A stretch of DNA of 37,770 bases. It comes from a virus. Location: IMG/VR virus record IMGVR_UViG_3300001282_000026, positions 1 through 37,770 of that record. One strand, written 5' to 3'. Below, piece by piece: positions 17,201 to 23,540 of this stretch (the stretch's first letter is position 1; every line of letters begins with the position of its first letter). The position numbers were made by a program, and so were the translations under genes. The notes beneath the pieces were generated by a model. That model did not search any database, was not told the DNA's origin, and worked only from the letters and a program-made list of their open reading frames with translations.

Positions 17201-18491
17201 TTTTGATGATAATGCTCCATTGACAATTAGAGGTGCTGCTGTAGCATTCCCACCACCAGCAGGTATTGCAAGTGCAAGGTCTGGATTCTTAGATCCAGGA
17301 CCATGTAACGAAGGTCCAAGCGGAAGATGGAGGTCCCCATATATCCGTAACTGCACTAACTTCATGACCGATAGTATTGGCATGAAGATTGATGGGAAGC
17401 ATGTTGGTGCAGCATTTACTGGAGTCAATAATCCAGGACAAGACCTCAAGTGTATGGTTTGTGACTCCTTTACGCAATATAATGAAAATGGTATTGGAGT
17501 TTCAATCACTAATAATGGATATGCACAGTTGGTTTCCATCTTTACAATTAACTGTAAGATTGCAATTTATGCAGCAAGTGGCGGTGCATGTGACCTTACA
17601 AACTCTAACTCATCATTTGGTATATACGGACTTTATGCGGATGGTGTCGGTTCATTAGATTTCGTTGGAGTTACAACAGTATCAACAATTGGTGGAGATA
17701 CTGACCAATTTGTAGTCGCTGGTATTGCTGATACCTTAGGAAATACTAGAAGACCATATAATGGACAAGCAATTTTCTTCAAGATTAATCTTGATGATTA
17801 TAACGATACCCCTGCAACTGGAATTATTACTGCGCCATTAAGAACACTTTCTCGAATTGGTATTCTCAATGGAGGAAGTGGATACACTCCAGCTTCTCCA
17901 CCAGCTATTACGATTTCTTCGCCTCTTGGTCCAGAAGGAATTACTGCTGAAGGTAGTGCAAACGTAAGTGCTGCAGGTACAATAACTTCAATTGATGTTA
18001 CAAACAGTGGTAGAAATTATCTACCAAATCAAGAAATTGTAATTACAATTGGTGGTGGAGGAGGAGCAATTGCAACTGCAATTAGTGAACCAATTTTCTA
18101 TGATGTTGCCGAAGCAACAGAACCAATACCAGTTAGTGGGATTACAACAATTACTTTGAGTCAGTTTGTTCCCTACAGTATTGGTGCTGGCACTTCAATT
18201 GAAACTTTTAGAATTAGCAGAATTTTAACAAGTACTCACTCATTTGAATATATTGGTACAGGTGTTAACATAAATAGAGCGAACCCATTCCAAGGTGGAA
18301 TTCCAATACCTGAGAATGAAATCGTAGCTATTAATGGTGCAAGAATACCATTTACGAGTACTGACCAGGCAGGAAACTTTAAAATTGGTGAAGGAATCAC
18401 AATTGACCAAACAACATCAACAATTAGAGGTCGAGATTTTAGTAGAGCAATTCAAGCAGAAGTTACCCCACTCATTCTAGCGTTAAGATAA
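14268..18491 (+). CDS. large modular tail fibre / baseplate-attached structural protein with beta-helix
   Basis: A 1407-residue protein. The N-terminal half has repeated short beta modules such as GWVGIGTTAPTQNLDIIGNA and a run of near-repeats (LDTLDVTGATDLQSTLDV). The middle (about 530-870) is mixed. From about residue 880 there is a pectin-lyase-type right-handed beta-helix start: IVYVSKYGNDENSG followed by PGDTIYIRSGVYAE (DUF1565-like). The C-terminus has the GGSGY beta module (about 1200). These parts suggest a receptor-binding fibre or capsule depolymerase. No T4 homologue was identified. It follows the spike gene and is co-directional with all fibre genes. Confidence 0.7.
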   Translation: MEGEDFSIIGKPSIFNEDVKMYKDLYVYGKIYYDFEAGATETFGDISITGNAFFSGITTFAGPVDIQQELEQLQVGILTVTEEFYIGNNPGDNVFNVVTYGPYAGWVGIGTTAPTQNLDIIGNARIDGNLYDASNSPGVIGGFLSKDAEGIKWVEFEPSFTEGIFVYNEGVLVGPSSFRGLNFITNSGGSLFELVEGKVNVDNPNIADIVIKDFWEKRPAGLNTSAYVGIGLTNPQNQLEVTGDTKLNGRLTVSGVSTFFERSVFYDGFDVIGSGSTILSPLSVVGVATFEQIVTFKDDVTFEKNVLVEENLEIDNQLYVGAAATMAGSFRVIGVSTFQNNVFVGAGVSIQKFLFVGAGTTLFGTLQVGAAATLLSTLDVLQSVELFDTLEVTGATNLLDTLDVTGATDLQSTLDVVDAVQFDSTLNVDDATTLQTTLGVGAGGTVFTTTGIGSIGIGTADPSRDVDLFRKDIYFNQGAIYDANNQVGFTSENTTDEYRVFRSVLTQVGVGTTGQVIPARFFDAANMIRLNLEYLAGEAVGFITSTSYKDPPFSLSTSNYSSCRDDIKDILRSICFDITRGGNSRSVGAGLSYYNGNTLIHITGTDVNGYSIKEASITAIQKAAEISRYVINNSLYPLSYQMEPINGTYADASRLIFLNKDFIAAEAVDRVLNNYPLFSIPNSNQSCIDDIKLILDAIAYNLSYGGNERVYDATKYYIDNAGLLAGEQEQSIYAYQQARDVAIQVMRNQVVTKISGIRNTFTQYIDGSVLPDPISPTCASQASAITSFIGIVTTGIGNTQLPATRTLSYTIPFPQIRDFSLLPDSQRGSNSDPDGCANVVSAINVCAGIVTTIIGVGPAASPKVTYPNGRVFWAPRGADSKNIVYVSKYGNDENSGRTEGDAKLTIGAAAAVANPGDTIYIRSGVYAENNPIGLRTDVSVSGQDLRLVTIYPQHDDDVFYVRRGCLIENINFAYAPDPFDDNAPLTIRGAAVAFPPPAGIASARSGFLDPGPCNEGPSGRWRSPYIRNCTNFMTDSIGMKIDGKHVGAAFTGVNNPGQDLKCMVCDSFTQYNENGIGVSITNNGYAQLVSIFTINCKIAIYAASGGACDLTNSNSSFGIYGLYADGVGSLDFVGVTTVSTIGGDTDQFVVAGIADTLGNTRRPYNGQAIFFKINLDDYNDTPATGIITAPLRTLSRIGILNGGSGYTPASPPAITISSPLGPEGITAEGSANVSAAGTITSIDVTNSGRNYLPNQEIVITIGGGGGAIATAISEPIFYDVAEATEPIPVSGITTITLSQFVPYSIGAGTSIETFRISRILTSTHSFEYIGTGVNINRANPFQGGIPIPENEIVAINGARIPFTSTDQAGNFKIGEGITIDQTTSTIRGRDFSRAIQAEVTPLILALR

Positions 18492-18492
18492 T

Positions 18493-19155
18493 ATGGCAGT
18501 CGCACCAGTCAATAAGTTTTTAACAGTTGCAGTTCCTGTTGCTCCAGGGACTCAAAAGTTATATGAAGTTCCAACTGGAGTTTCTTCCATTCTTTTGTTT
18601 GCTCAAGTTTCGAATGTTGGTATTGGTGCAACATATCCAACCGTAACTTTCTGGCATCGTCGAGAATCAAGAAGCACAGGTAACACGAGAGATATTCGTA
18701 TCATTAAAGATATTCAAATTCCTCCAAATGATGCAGTTGTTTTGGTTGATGGTCGTCTAGTTTTAGAAAAAGACGCAATTAAACTAGATTCACTTTACAT
18801 TAATGCAGTTCAAACTGGAATTGTAACAATTACAAATGTTCAGTACTACGAACCTACAGGAGTTGCAACGGTTACTACACTAACTCCTCATGGGTTCTCT
18901 CCAAATGACCCAATTACCATGTCAGGTATTGCTATGACATGCCCTTCAGGGTCTGGAATCACTACAACAATTTTCCCATCCCCCCAATCATCATTTGTCG
19001 TTGATAGTATTGTGAATAGTGTTGGTACTTCTAGAACATTTACCACTACAGTAGGAAGTGCTAATGGAATCGTACATACATATGTTAGTGGTGGATTGGT
19101 TGCCCCACTTCAAATGGAATTTATTGCAAGTATCCTAGAGAATAGTACATCATAA
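18493..19155 (+). CDS. fibre-associated structural protein
   Basis: A 220-residue protein with a beta-rich composition. The first 120 residues include LLFAQVSNVGIGATYPTVTFWHRRESR and GRLVLEKDAIKLDSLYI, resembling small tail accessory proteins. The second part has a GVATVTTLTPHGFSPNDPITMSG module also seen in the giant fibre at 23541. It sits one base after the previous stop and 2 nt before the next gene, so it probably acts with those fibres. Function unassigned. Confidence 0.65.
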   Translation: MAVAPVNKFLTVAVPVAPGTQKLYEVPTGVSSILLFAQVSNVGIGATYPTVTFWHRRESRSTGNTRDIRIIKDIQIPPNDAVVLVDGRLVLEKDAIKLDSLYINAVQTGIVTITNVQYYEPTGVATVTTLTPHGFSPNDPITMSGIAMTCPSGSGITTTIFPSPQSSFVVDSIVNSVGTSRTFTTTVGSANGIVHTYVSGGLVAPLQMEFIASILENSTS

Positions 19156-19157
19156 TT

Positions 19158-21773
19158 ATGGGGAATAAGCAAAGATATTTAAGCGGGAAGCAAAAATTAA
19201 CACCCTTCTCTGGATTAAGTACAGATAGACACGTATTTCTTAGTCCAGAAGAGGCAGAACCCAATCTTGGATATCCAGGTGAGAGGGCTTTGCCTGTAAA
19301 GGATTACTATTATAATCTTGTAACTTTTGAAAATGGCGGTCAATATGATAGATATTGGCAAGTTCCTCCTGCTGGAATTGTTACAGGTATTTCAGTTTTT
19401 GAAGAAGGATCGATTGTTGGTACAGGAAATAGTATTAATAAGTTAAATTTTGTCGGAAATATTGTCAATGTAACTGCAAATAACTTCGGGACAATTTCTA
19501 CAATTACAATTAGTCCTCCAGGGAATGATAATGAGATAATCTTTAATAATGATGGATCCTTTGCTGCTTCTCCATATTTGCTTTTTGACAATGTAACTGG
19601 AATAATGACCATCGGGCATTACTTCCATGTTGGTATTGGTGGAACAATCATTAAGACAACTGCCGAGGGATATGTTGGAATTAATACTCCCAGCCCATCA
19701 CAGGAGTTGCACGTTCAAGGTGATGTAAGAGTTTCTGGAACAATTTATGACTCAACCAATGACCCAGGAAATCCAGGAGAGGTTTTAATTAGGACAATCA
19801 CTGGTATTGAATGGCAATCTCAATCTGCAACACTATCTGGTGCTGGTGGTACAATCGGACAAATTCAGTTTCATGGAACTGCTGGATTAGTAGATGGTGC
19901 AACTAATTTTTGGTATGATTATACAAATCAAAGAGTTGGTCTAGGTTCAACAACTCCAAGATTTGTTTTTGACGTTGTAGGTAGTTCTGGATTTGCTGGA
20001 CCAGTTACAATCAAAGAATTGTTAGTAACAGGTGTTTCTACATTCCTTGGAATTTCAACCTTCCGCAAAGTTGGTATTGGAACTTCAACCTTAGGAGTTG
20101 GAGCAGACTTTTCCATCTATGGAAACACATTTTCTTCTGGAATTATTACGGCGACTTTGTTTGATGGAAGAGTAAGTAAAAAAGCAATTACTGAGCAACA
20201 ACTCATTACTGGTGCTGATGGACTTCAAGATTTATTACTAGTTTATGATTTTTCTGCGGATGATGTAAAGAAAATCAGTATTAATGATGCATCTTTCCAG
20301 GGTGTCCAAGGTATTCAAGGAAACCAAGGTGTTCAGGGTTCTCAGGGTCGTCAAGGAACTCAGGGAACAGCGGGACCACAAGGATTCCAAGGATTCCAAG
20401 GATTCCAAGGTCTTCAAGGTATTGGTGGTGGTCCAGGAACTCAAGGTGCTCAAGGACCTCAAGGAAACCAAGGTCTTCAAGGTTTCCAAGGTAACCAAGG
20501 TAACCAAGGTATTCAAGGTCGTCAAGGTATTCAGGGTAATGACGGTGCTCAAGGCGCTCAAGGTATTCAAGGCATCAGCGGACAGATAGGTGGTGCTGGT
20601 AATCAAGGTATTCAAGGTATCCAGGGTATTCAAGGTATTCAGGGATATCAAGGTGTTCAGGGTCGTCAGGGAATCCAGGGTGTTCAAGGTATCCAGGGTG
20701 AGCAAGGTATTCAAGGACGCCAAGGTGTTCAAGGTGAAACTGGAGCGCAGGGTAACCAAGGAAGACAAGGTATTCAAGGTTTCCAGGGAACTGGAGGTGC
20801 TACTGGTGGAACTGGTGGGCAAGGTTTGCAGGGTATTCAGGGAGACTTTGGACCACAAGGTAACCAGGGTCTTCAGGGAGTCCAGGGGGAACAAGGTCTC
20901 CAGGGTGTTCAGGGTGTTCAGGGTCTCCAAGGTATTCAAGGTATTCAAGGTCGTCAGGGTATCCAAGGTAATAATGGAAATCAAGGGGCTCAAGGACTTC
21001 AAGGTGAGCAAGGTATTCAAGGTCGCCAAGGTATTCAAGGTGACAATGGTGTAGGATCTCAGGGAACTCAGGGTATTCAAGGTCGTCAAGGTGTCCAAGG
21101 AATTAGAGGTGACCTAGGTTCTCAAGGTATCCAGGGAATTCAAGGTATCCAGGGTGAGCAAGGCATCCAGGGTATTAATGGAACTGGAAACCAAGGTATT
21201 CAGGGTAATATTGGACCTCAGGGTGTTCAGGGTTTGCAAGGAAACCAGGGAATTAGTGGATTCGTTGGTGGTCAAGGTATTCAAGGTATCCAGGGCATTC
21301 AAGGTATTCAAGGTACAGAAGCTGGGTCTGGAACAGTCGCCGCTGGAGTTGTTCTTTGGTTTGCAAAAAACACTGCTCCAAGTGGATATTTGGAGTGTGA
21401 CGGATCTGCTGTTTCTAGAGGACTTTATAATGTTCTCTTTACTGCTATTGGAACAACCTGGGGTGCGGGAAACGGAGTGAGCACTTTTAATATTCCAGAT
21501 TTAAGAGGAAATTTCATCAGAGGTTGGGCAAATACTTCATCTGTTGATACTGGTCGTACTTTTGCTAGTTTCCAAGATCACCAATATCAAACTCACACTC
21601 ATAATATTCCAACGTATAGCAATAGTGGAACTAATGCTATTCCAAGAACTGCGACATTGACAGGAACACTAACAAATATTGAGAGTGGATCTCCCAATGC
21701 TACAAATGGCGGTAACTTTGGTAATGAAACAAGACCAAGAAACTATGCGTTACTACCCTGTATAAAGACATAA
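19158..21773 (+). CDS. collagen-like tail fibre with C-terminal tail-collar domain
   Basis: An 871-residue protein in three parts. Residues 1-380 are fibre beta modules, including YVGINTPSPSQELHVQGDVRVSG. Residues 382-719 are about 112 Gly-X-Y triplets, mostly Gly-X-Gln (GIQGIQGNQG), with two 2-residue interruptions. The last 150 residues are a phage tail-collar domain: APSGYLECDGSAVSRGLYNVLF, TFNIPDLRGNFIRG and HTHNIPTY. The collar-type end is typical of short and long tail-fibre tips (T4 gp12/gp37 relatives) and probably trimerises and caps the triple helix. The DNA repeat (9-nt units such as GGTATTCAA) makes the locus prone to slippage in length. Confidence 0.88.
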   Translation: MGNKQRYLSGKQKLTPFSGLSTDRHVFLSPEEAEPNLGYPGERALPVKDYYYNLVTFENGGQYDRYWQVPPAGIVTGISVFEEGSIVGTGNSINKLNFVGNIVNVTANNFGTISTITISPPGNDNEIIFNNDGSFAASPYLLFDNVTGIMTIGHYFHVGIGGTIIKTTAEGYVGINTPSPSQELHVQGDVRVSGTIYDSTNDPGNPGEVLIRTITGIEWQSQSATLSGAGGTIGQIQFHGTAGLVDGATNFWYDYTNQRVGLGSTTPRFVFDVVGSSGFAGPVTIKELLVTGVSTFLGISTFRKVGIGTSTLGVGADFSIYGNTFSSGIITATLFDGRVSKKAITEQQLITGADGLQDLLLVYDFSADDVKKISINDASFQGVQGIQGNQGVQGSQGRQGTQGTAGPQGFQGFQGFQGLQGIGGGPGTQGAQGPQGNQGLQGFQGNQGNQGIQGRQGIQGNDGAQGAQGIQGISGQIGGAGNQGIQGIQGIQGIQGYQGVQGRQGIQGVQGIQGEQGIQGRQGVQGETGAQGNQGRQGIQGFQGTGGATGGTGGQGLQGIQGDFGPQGNQGLQGVQGEQGLQGVQGVQGLQGIQGIQGRQGIQGNNGNQGAQGLQGEQGIQGRQGIQGDNGVGSQGTQGIQGRQGVQGIRGDLGSQGIQGIQGIQGEQGIQGINGTGNQGIQGNIGPQGVQGLQGNQGISGFVGGQGIQGIQGIQGIQGTEAGSGTVAAGVVLWFAKNTAPSGYLECDGSAVSRGLYNVLFTAIGTTWGAGNGVSTFNIPDLRGNFIRGWANTSSVDTGRTFASFQDHQYQTHTHNIPTYSNSGTNAIPRTATLTGTLTNIESGSPNATNGGNFGNETRPRNYALLPCIKT
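20301..21314 (+). repeat. collagen-like 9-nt coding repeat tract
   Basis: Nearly 1 kb of imperfect 9-nt units (GGT-NNN-CAA/CAG) encodes Gly-X-Gln triplets. Codons for Gly, Ile and Gln vary between GGT/GGA, ATT/ATC and CAA/CAG, so the repeat is old enough to have drifted at third positions. Confidence 0.9.
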
Positions 21774-21776
21774 ATA
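21770..21776 (+). promoter_or_regulatory. late-promoter-like box ATAAATA at the fibre stop
   Basis: ATAAATA overlaps the TAA stop of the collagen-like fibre (21771-21773) and lies about 28 bp before the next ATG, the same layout as at gp54/gp26. Confidence 0.55.
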
Positions 21777-21804
21777 ATCGTAAAGATACTATTTTATATT
21801 AAAG

Positions 21805-22350
21805 ATGTCTTATACTGTCACATGTAGAACCGCAGATGGTGTTGAGCATATTTTTGATTTGCCCTATGCAAACAGTTGCCCAATTTATAATTATGATGCT
21901 GATTTTAAATTTTTCATATCAAAAACTGAAGCTAAAAAGGACCCACTAGAGCATAATATGTATCTTGCTCCAGCACATTCCACATGTATTGAAGCTCCTG
22001 AACCAGAATTGGGTAAAGTTCGAGTTTTTGATGAAGAAAATCAAGTCTGGAATCAGGTTGATGACCTGAGTGGAATGTATTATTCAACAAATCCAGATAC
22101 TCTGGGAACAGTTATCGCCAATCCAAATCCAGTAGTTGCTCCAGAAAATGCAACTAGAACTCCACCACCATTTCATACAGAAAATTATACTTTAGTTTGG
22201 AATGCTGAAACTGGAGATACTATTTCTGCAGCATCAGAAAGTTCTGAGTCTGGTTGGTCTGTTGTTGAAGCAAATCCAGTTACTCCTCAAGAAAAACTGA
22301 GAAATCTTGGTCTGACTGTAGAAGATTTAAGAGTTCTTTTAGATCTGTAA
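21805..22350 (+). CDS. possible tail-fibre assembly chaperone / fibre-associated protein
   Basis: A 181-residue protein. The N-terminal part (YTVTCRTADGVEHIFDLPY) and the NYDADFKFFIS segment are not recognised. The C-terminal tail TPQEKLRNLGLTVEDLRVLLDL is a short helix pair of the kind at the end of cyanophage fibre-chaperone-like proteins. It directly follows a tail-fibre gene, the usual position of fibre chaperones. The chaperone role is inferred from position and the tail only. Confidence 0.5.
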   Translation: MSYTVTCRTADGVEHIFDLPYANSCPIYNYDADFKFFISKTEAKKDPLEHNMYLAPAHSTCIEAPEPELGKVRVFDEENQVWNQVDDLSGMYYSTNPDTLGTVIANPNPVVAPENATRTPPPFHTENYTLVWNAETGDTISAASESSESGWSVVEANPVTPQEKLRNLGLTVEDLRVLLDL

Positions 22351-22371
22351 CCACTTTTTAAACTGGCACAC

Positions 22372-22400
22372 TTGACACCCGCCCCCATCTGCCCTATAAT
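22372..22400 (+). promoter_or_regulatory. consensus sigma70-type promoter with inverted repeat around the -10
   Basis: TTGACA (22372-22377), a 17-bp spacer and TATAAT (22395-22400) match the consensus exactly. CCCCCAT (22382-22388) and ATGGGGG (22401-22407) form an inverted repeat flanking the -10 box, a possible operator or transcript-start hairpin. It would drive the 22426-23505 cassette early, while the surrounding fibre genes have late boxes. Confidence 0.85.
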
Positions 22401-22425
22401 ATGGGGGTAATCAACGGAACACCAA

Positions 22426-22635
22426 ATGAGCATTGCACAAGAGACCGTTCAAGGCATTGTGATTGATGTCTGCACCCGCACCTTCCTTCTTCTCAGCGAC
22501 CAGGGTAGTGAGCGTCTGGTGGAGTGTGAGACTGTTCAAGAGTTTATGAACGTGTTGGAAGTTGTCACCGCTCAACTTGACCCTGAGCAGATTGAGTATG
22601 CTGACCTGGCAATTTATGGTCAGGATAACAACTAA
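22426..22635 (+). CDS. small conserved-looking protein, unknown function
   Basis: A 69-residue acidic protein (VQGIVIDVCTRTFLLLSDQG and VECETVQEFMNVLEVV). It appears to be a small beta-alpha domain. It is the first gene after the consensus promoter, with early-gene-like G/C-richer codons. No toxin family was recognised, although it precedes an antitoxin-like gene. Confidence 0.65.
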   Translation: MSIAQETVQGIVIDVCTRTFLLLSDQGSERLVECETVQEFMNVLEVVTAQLDPEQIEYADLAIYGQDNN

Positions 22636-22638
22636 ATA
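22632..22638 (+). promoter_or_regulatory. late-promoter-like box CTAAATA before the antitoxin-like gene
   Basis: CTAAATA overlaps the TAA stop of the upstream gene (22633-22635), 11 bp before the ATG at 22650. With such short spacing a start there would give a nearly leaderless message. Confidence 0.4.
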
Positions 22639-22649
22639 AAAACACAAAA

Positions 22650-22823
22650 ATGGAAGTTTTCACTGTGGAAGAGTTTCAAGAGAGGTTTGATGAACTGATG
22701 GAACGAGTTGAAAATGGAGAGCATTTAGGTATAATTAACGAGAATGGGCAAGCAGCGGTTATGATACCTGTGGATGATGACCTCATACGAATACACACTG
22801 AGTTAAACAACGAGGCATCATAA
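22650..22823 (+). CDS. Phd/YefM-like antitoxin, orphan
   Basis: A 57-residue protein: MEVFTVEEFQERFDELMERV, then ENGEHLGIINENGQAAVMIP. This is the Phd/YefM N-terminal fold (S/T-V-EF....EL...V..GE...I...G..AVMIP), which binds operator DNA. It ends soon after the DNA-binding part, so the toxin-neutralising tail is short (VDDDLIRIHTELNNEAS). No toxin gene (RelE, Doc or PIN) lies next to it. It might act as a repressor or counter a host toxin. No clear Shine-Dalgarno precedes it. Confidence 0.75.
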   Translation: MEVFTVEEFQERFDELMERVENGEHLGIINENGQAAVMIPVDDDLIRIHTELNNEAS

Positions 22824-22831
22824 ACGCAGAA

Positions 22832-22919
22832 GCGAGTGAGACTTGGTAGTCAGAGGAGTCTTATAAACTCTTTCCGCCAGATTAGCGGCTTTGACCTGGT
22901 TCGAATCCAGGCACTCGTA
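22832..22919 (+). tRNA. atypical tRNA with long variable arm; loop reads UAU
   Basis: The acceptor GCGAGTG (22832-22838) pairs with CACTCGT (22912-22918), discriminator A. The T arm is CCTGG-TTCGAAT-CCAGG. The anticodon stem GGAGT/ACTCT encloses a 7-nt loop CTTATAA, giving anticodon UAU (Ile, AUA codons). A 23-nt variable region contains the stem CCGC/GCGG, which is class II architecture (Leu, Ser, Tyr). Architecture and anticodon disagree, so this may be a Leu-type gene with an altered loop, or a decayed tRNA. No CCA is encoded. Confidence 0.6.
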
Positions 22920-22923
22920 TCGT

Positions 22924-22996
22924 GCAGGTTTACCAATCTGGTGAATGGACCGTTCTCATAAAGCGGCGAAGGCGAGTTCAATCCTCGCAACCTGCA
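22924..22996 (+). tRNA. tRNA with anticodon CAU (Met or Ile2)
   Basis: A 73-nt cloverleaf. The acceptor GCAGGTT pairs with AACCTGC (22989-22995), discriminator A. The anticodon stem CCGTT/AGCGG encloses CTCATAA (anticodon CAU). The T arm is GCGAG-TTCAATC-CTCGC. The paired G1-C72 excludes an initiator tRNA. It could be elongator Met or, if modified to lysidine, Ile reading AUA. CCA is not encoded. Confidence 0.85.
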
Positions 22997-22997
22997 C

Positions 22998-23026
22998 TTG
23001 TCGTGGTTCAAAACTTATGATAGAAT
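22998..23026 (+). promoter_or_regulatory. possible promoter between tRNA genes
   Basis: TTGTCG (22998-23003), a 17-bp spacer and TAGAAT (23021-23026) with an extended TGn just before it. It lies before the third tRNA and the gene at 23200. The match is moderate. Confidence 0.4.
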
Positions 23027-23095
23027 CCAGTGGGGCATCTATCAAACGGTTTTGATTTAGTCTCACAAACACACGGCATCAAACAAAAAATACAC

Positions 23096-23168
23096 GCCCG
23101 TGTAGCCCAGCGGAAGAGGCAGAACACTTAAAATGTTCCAAGCGGTGGTTCGAATCCACTCACGGGTA
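23096..23168 (+). tRNA. tRNA with anticodon UAA (Leu) but short variable loop
   Basis: A 73-nt cloverleaf. The acceptor GCCCGTG pairs with CACGGGT, discriminator A. D arm GCCC...GGC, anticodon stem GAACA/TGTTC with loop CTTAAAA (anticodon UAA), variable loop of 5 nt, T arm GGTGG-TTCGAAT-CCACT. Bacterial Leu tRNAs normally have a long variable arm; this one does not. CCA is not encoded. A UAA anticodon would help decode UUA, which suits an A/T-rich phage genome. Confidence 0.85.
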
Positions 23169-23199
23169 TAAAAATAAATATAAGATATGGGAAAACCCA

Positions 23200-23505
23200 A
23201 TGTCTTATCGTATCGATCACGCATACTGCTGGTACAATAATGGCAGTATGATCGTGAAGATGTACTTTATTAATCACGTTCCATTTACATTCGACGAACT
23301 TCCAGACGGACATTTATATGACCAAGATCTTTGTAGATTAGCAGATAAAGAAAGGTCTTTTGAGCCAGAAGACTTGTACAGGAACTCTTTCTATCTAATT
23401 GATGAAGAGGTACATCCTTGCTTCTTCGCAGTGGATTTAGAAAACCCAGAAGACTTACCAGATGATTTAGAATATGAACATGATGAGGAGGATTTGACCA
23501 GCTAA
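23200..23505 (+). CDS. acidic hypothetical protein
   Basis: A 101-residue protein with a strongly acidic C-terminal half (DLENPEDLPDDLEYEHDEED). The N-terminal part MSYRIDHAYCWYNNGSMIVKMYFINHVPFTFDELP looks like a compact beta domain. It lies between tRNA-Leu and the giant fibre gene, and a late-promoter-like box overlaps its stop. Not recognised. Confidence 0.6.
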   Translation: MSYRIDHAYCWYNNGSMIVKMYFINHVPFTFDELPDGHLYDQDLCRLADKERSFEPEDLYRNSFYLIDEEVHPCFFAVDLENPEDLPDDLEYEHDEEDLTS

Positions 23506-23508
23506 ATA
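23502..23508 (+). promoter_or_regulatory. late-promoter-like box CTAAATA for the giant fibre gene
   Basis: CTAAATA overlaps the TAA stop at 23503-23505 and lies 32 bp before the ATG of the fibre gene at 23541. Confidence 0.55.
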
Positions 23509-23540
23509 GAACATAGAAATATTCTGGTCGTAATAATCCA

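Noticed and set aside
20238-21098. 286-codon minus-strand frame with TLNTL repeats, and plus-strand alternative frames rich in KVFKV
   Set aside because: These are mere translations of the 9-nt collagen-coding repeat in other frames.
20301-21314. CRISPR-like or satellite repeat
   Set aside because: Units are 9 nt, contiguous, in frame and encode Gly-X-Gln; there are no spacers.
22426-22635. Toxin partner for the Phd-like antitoxin
   Set aside because: The small protein shows no RelE, Doc or PIN features and has a composition like other early phage proteins.
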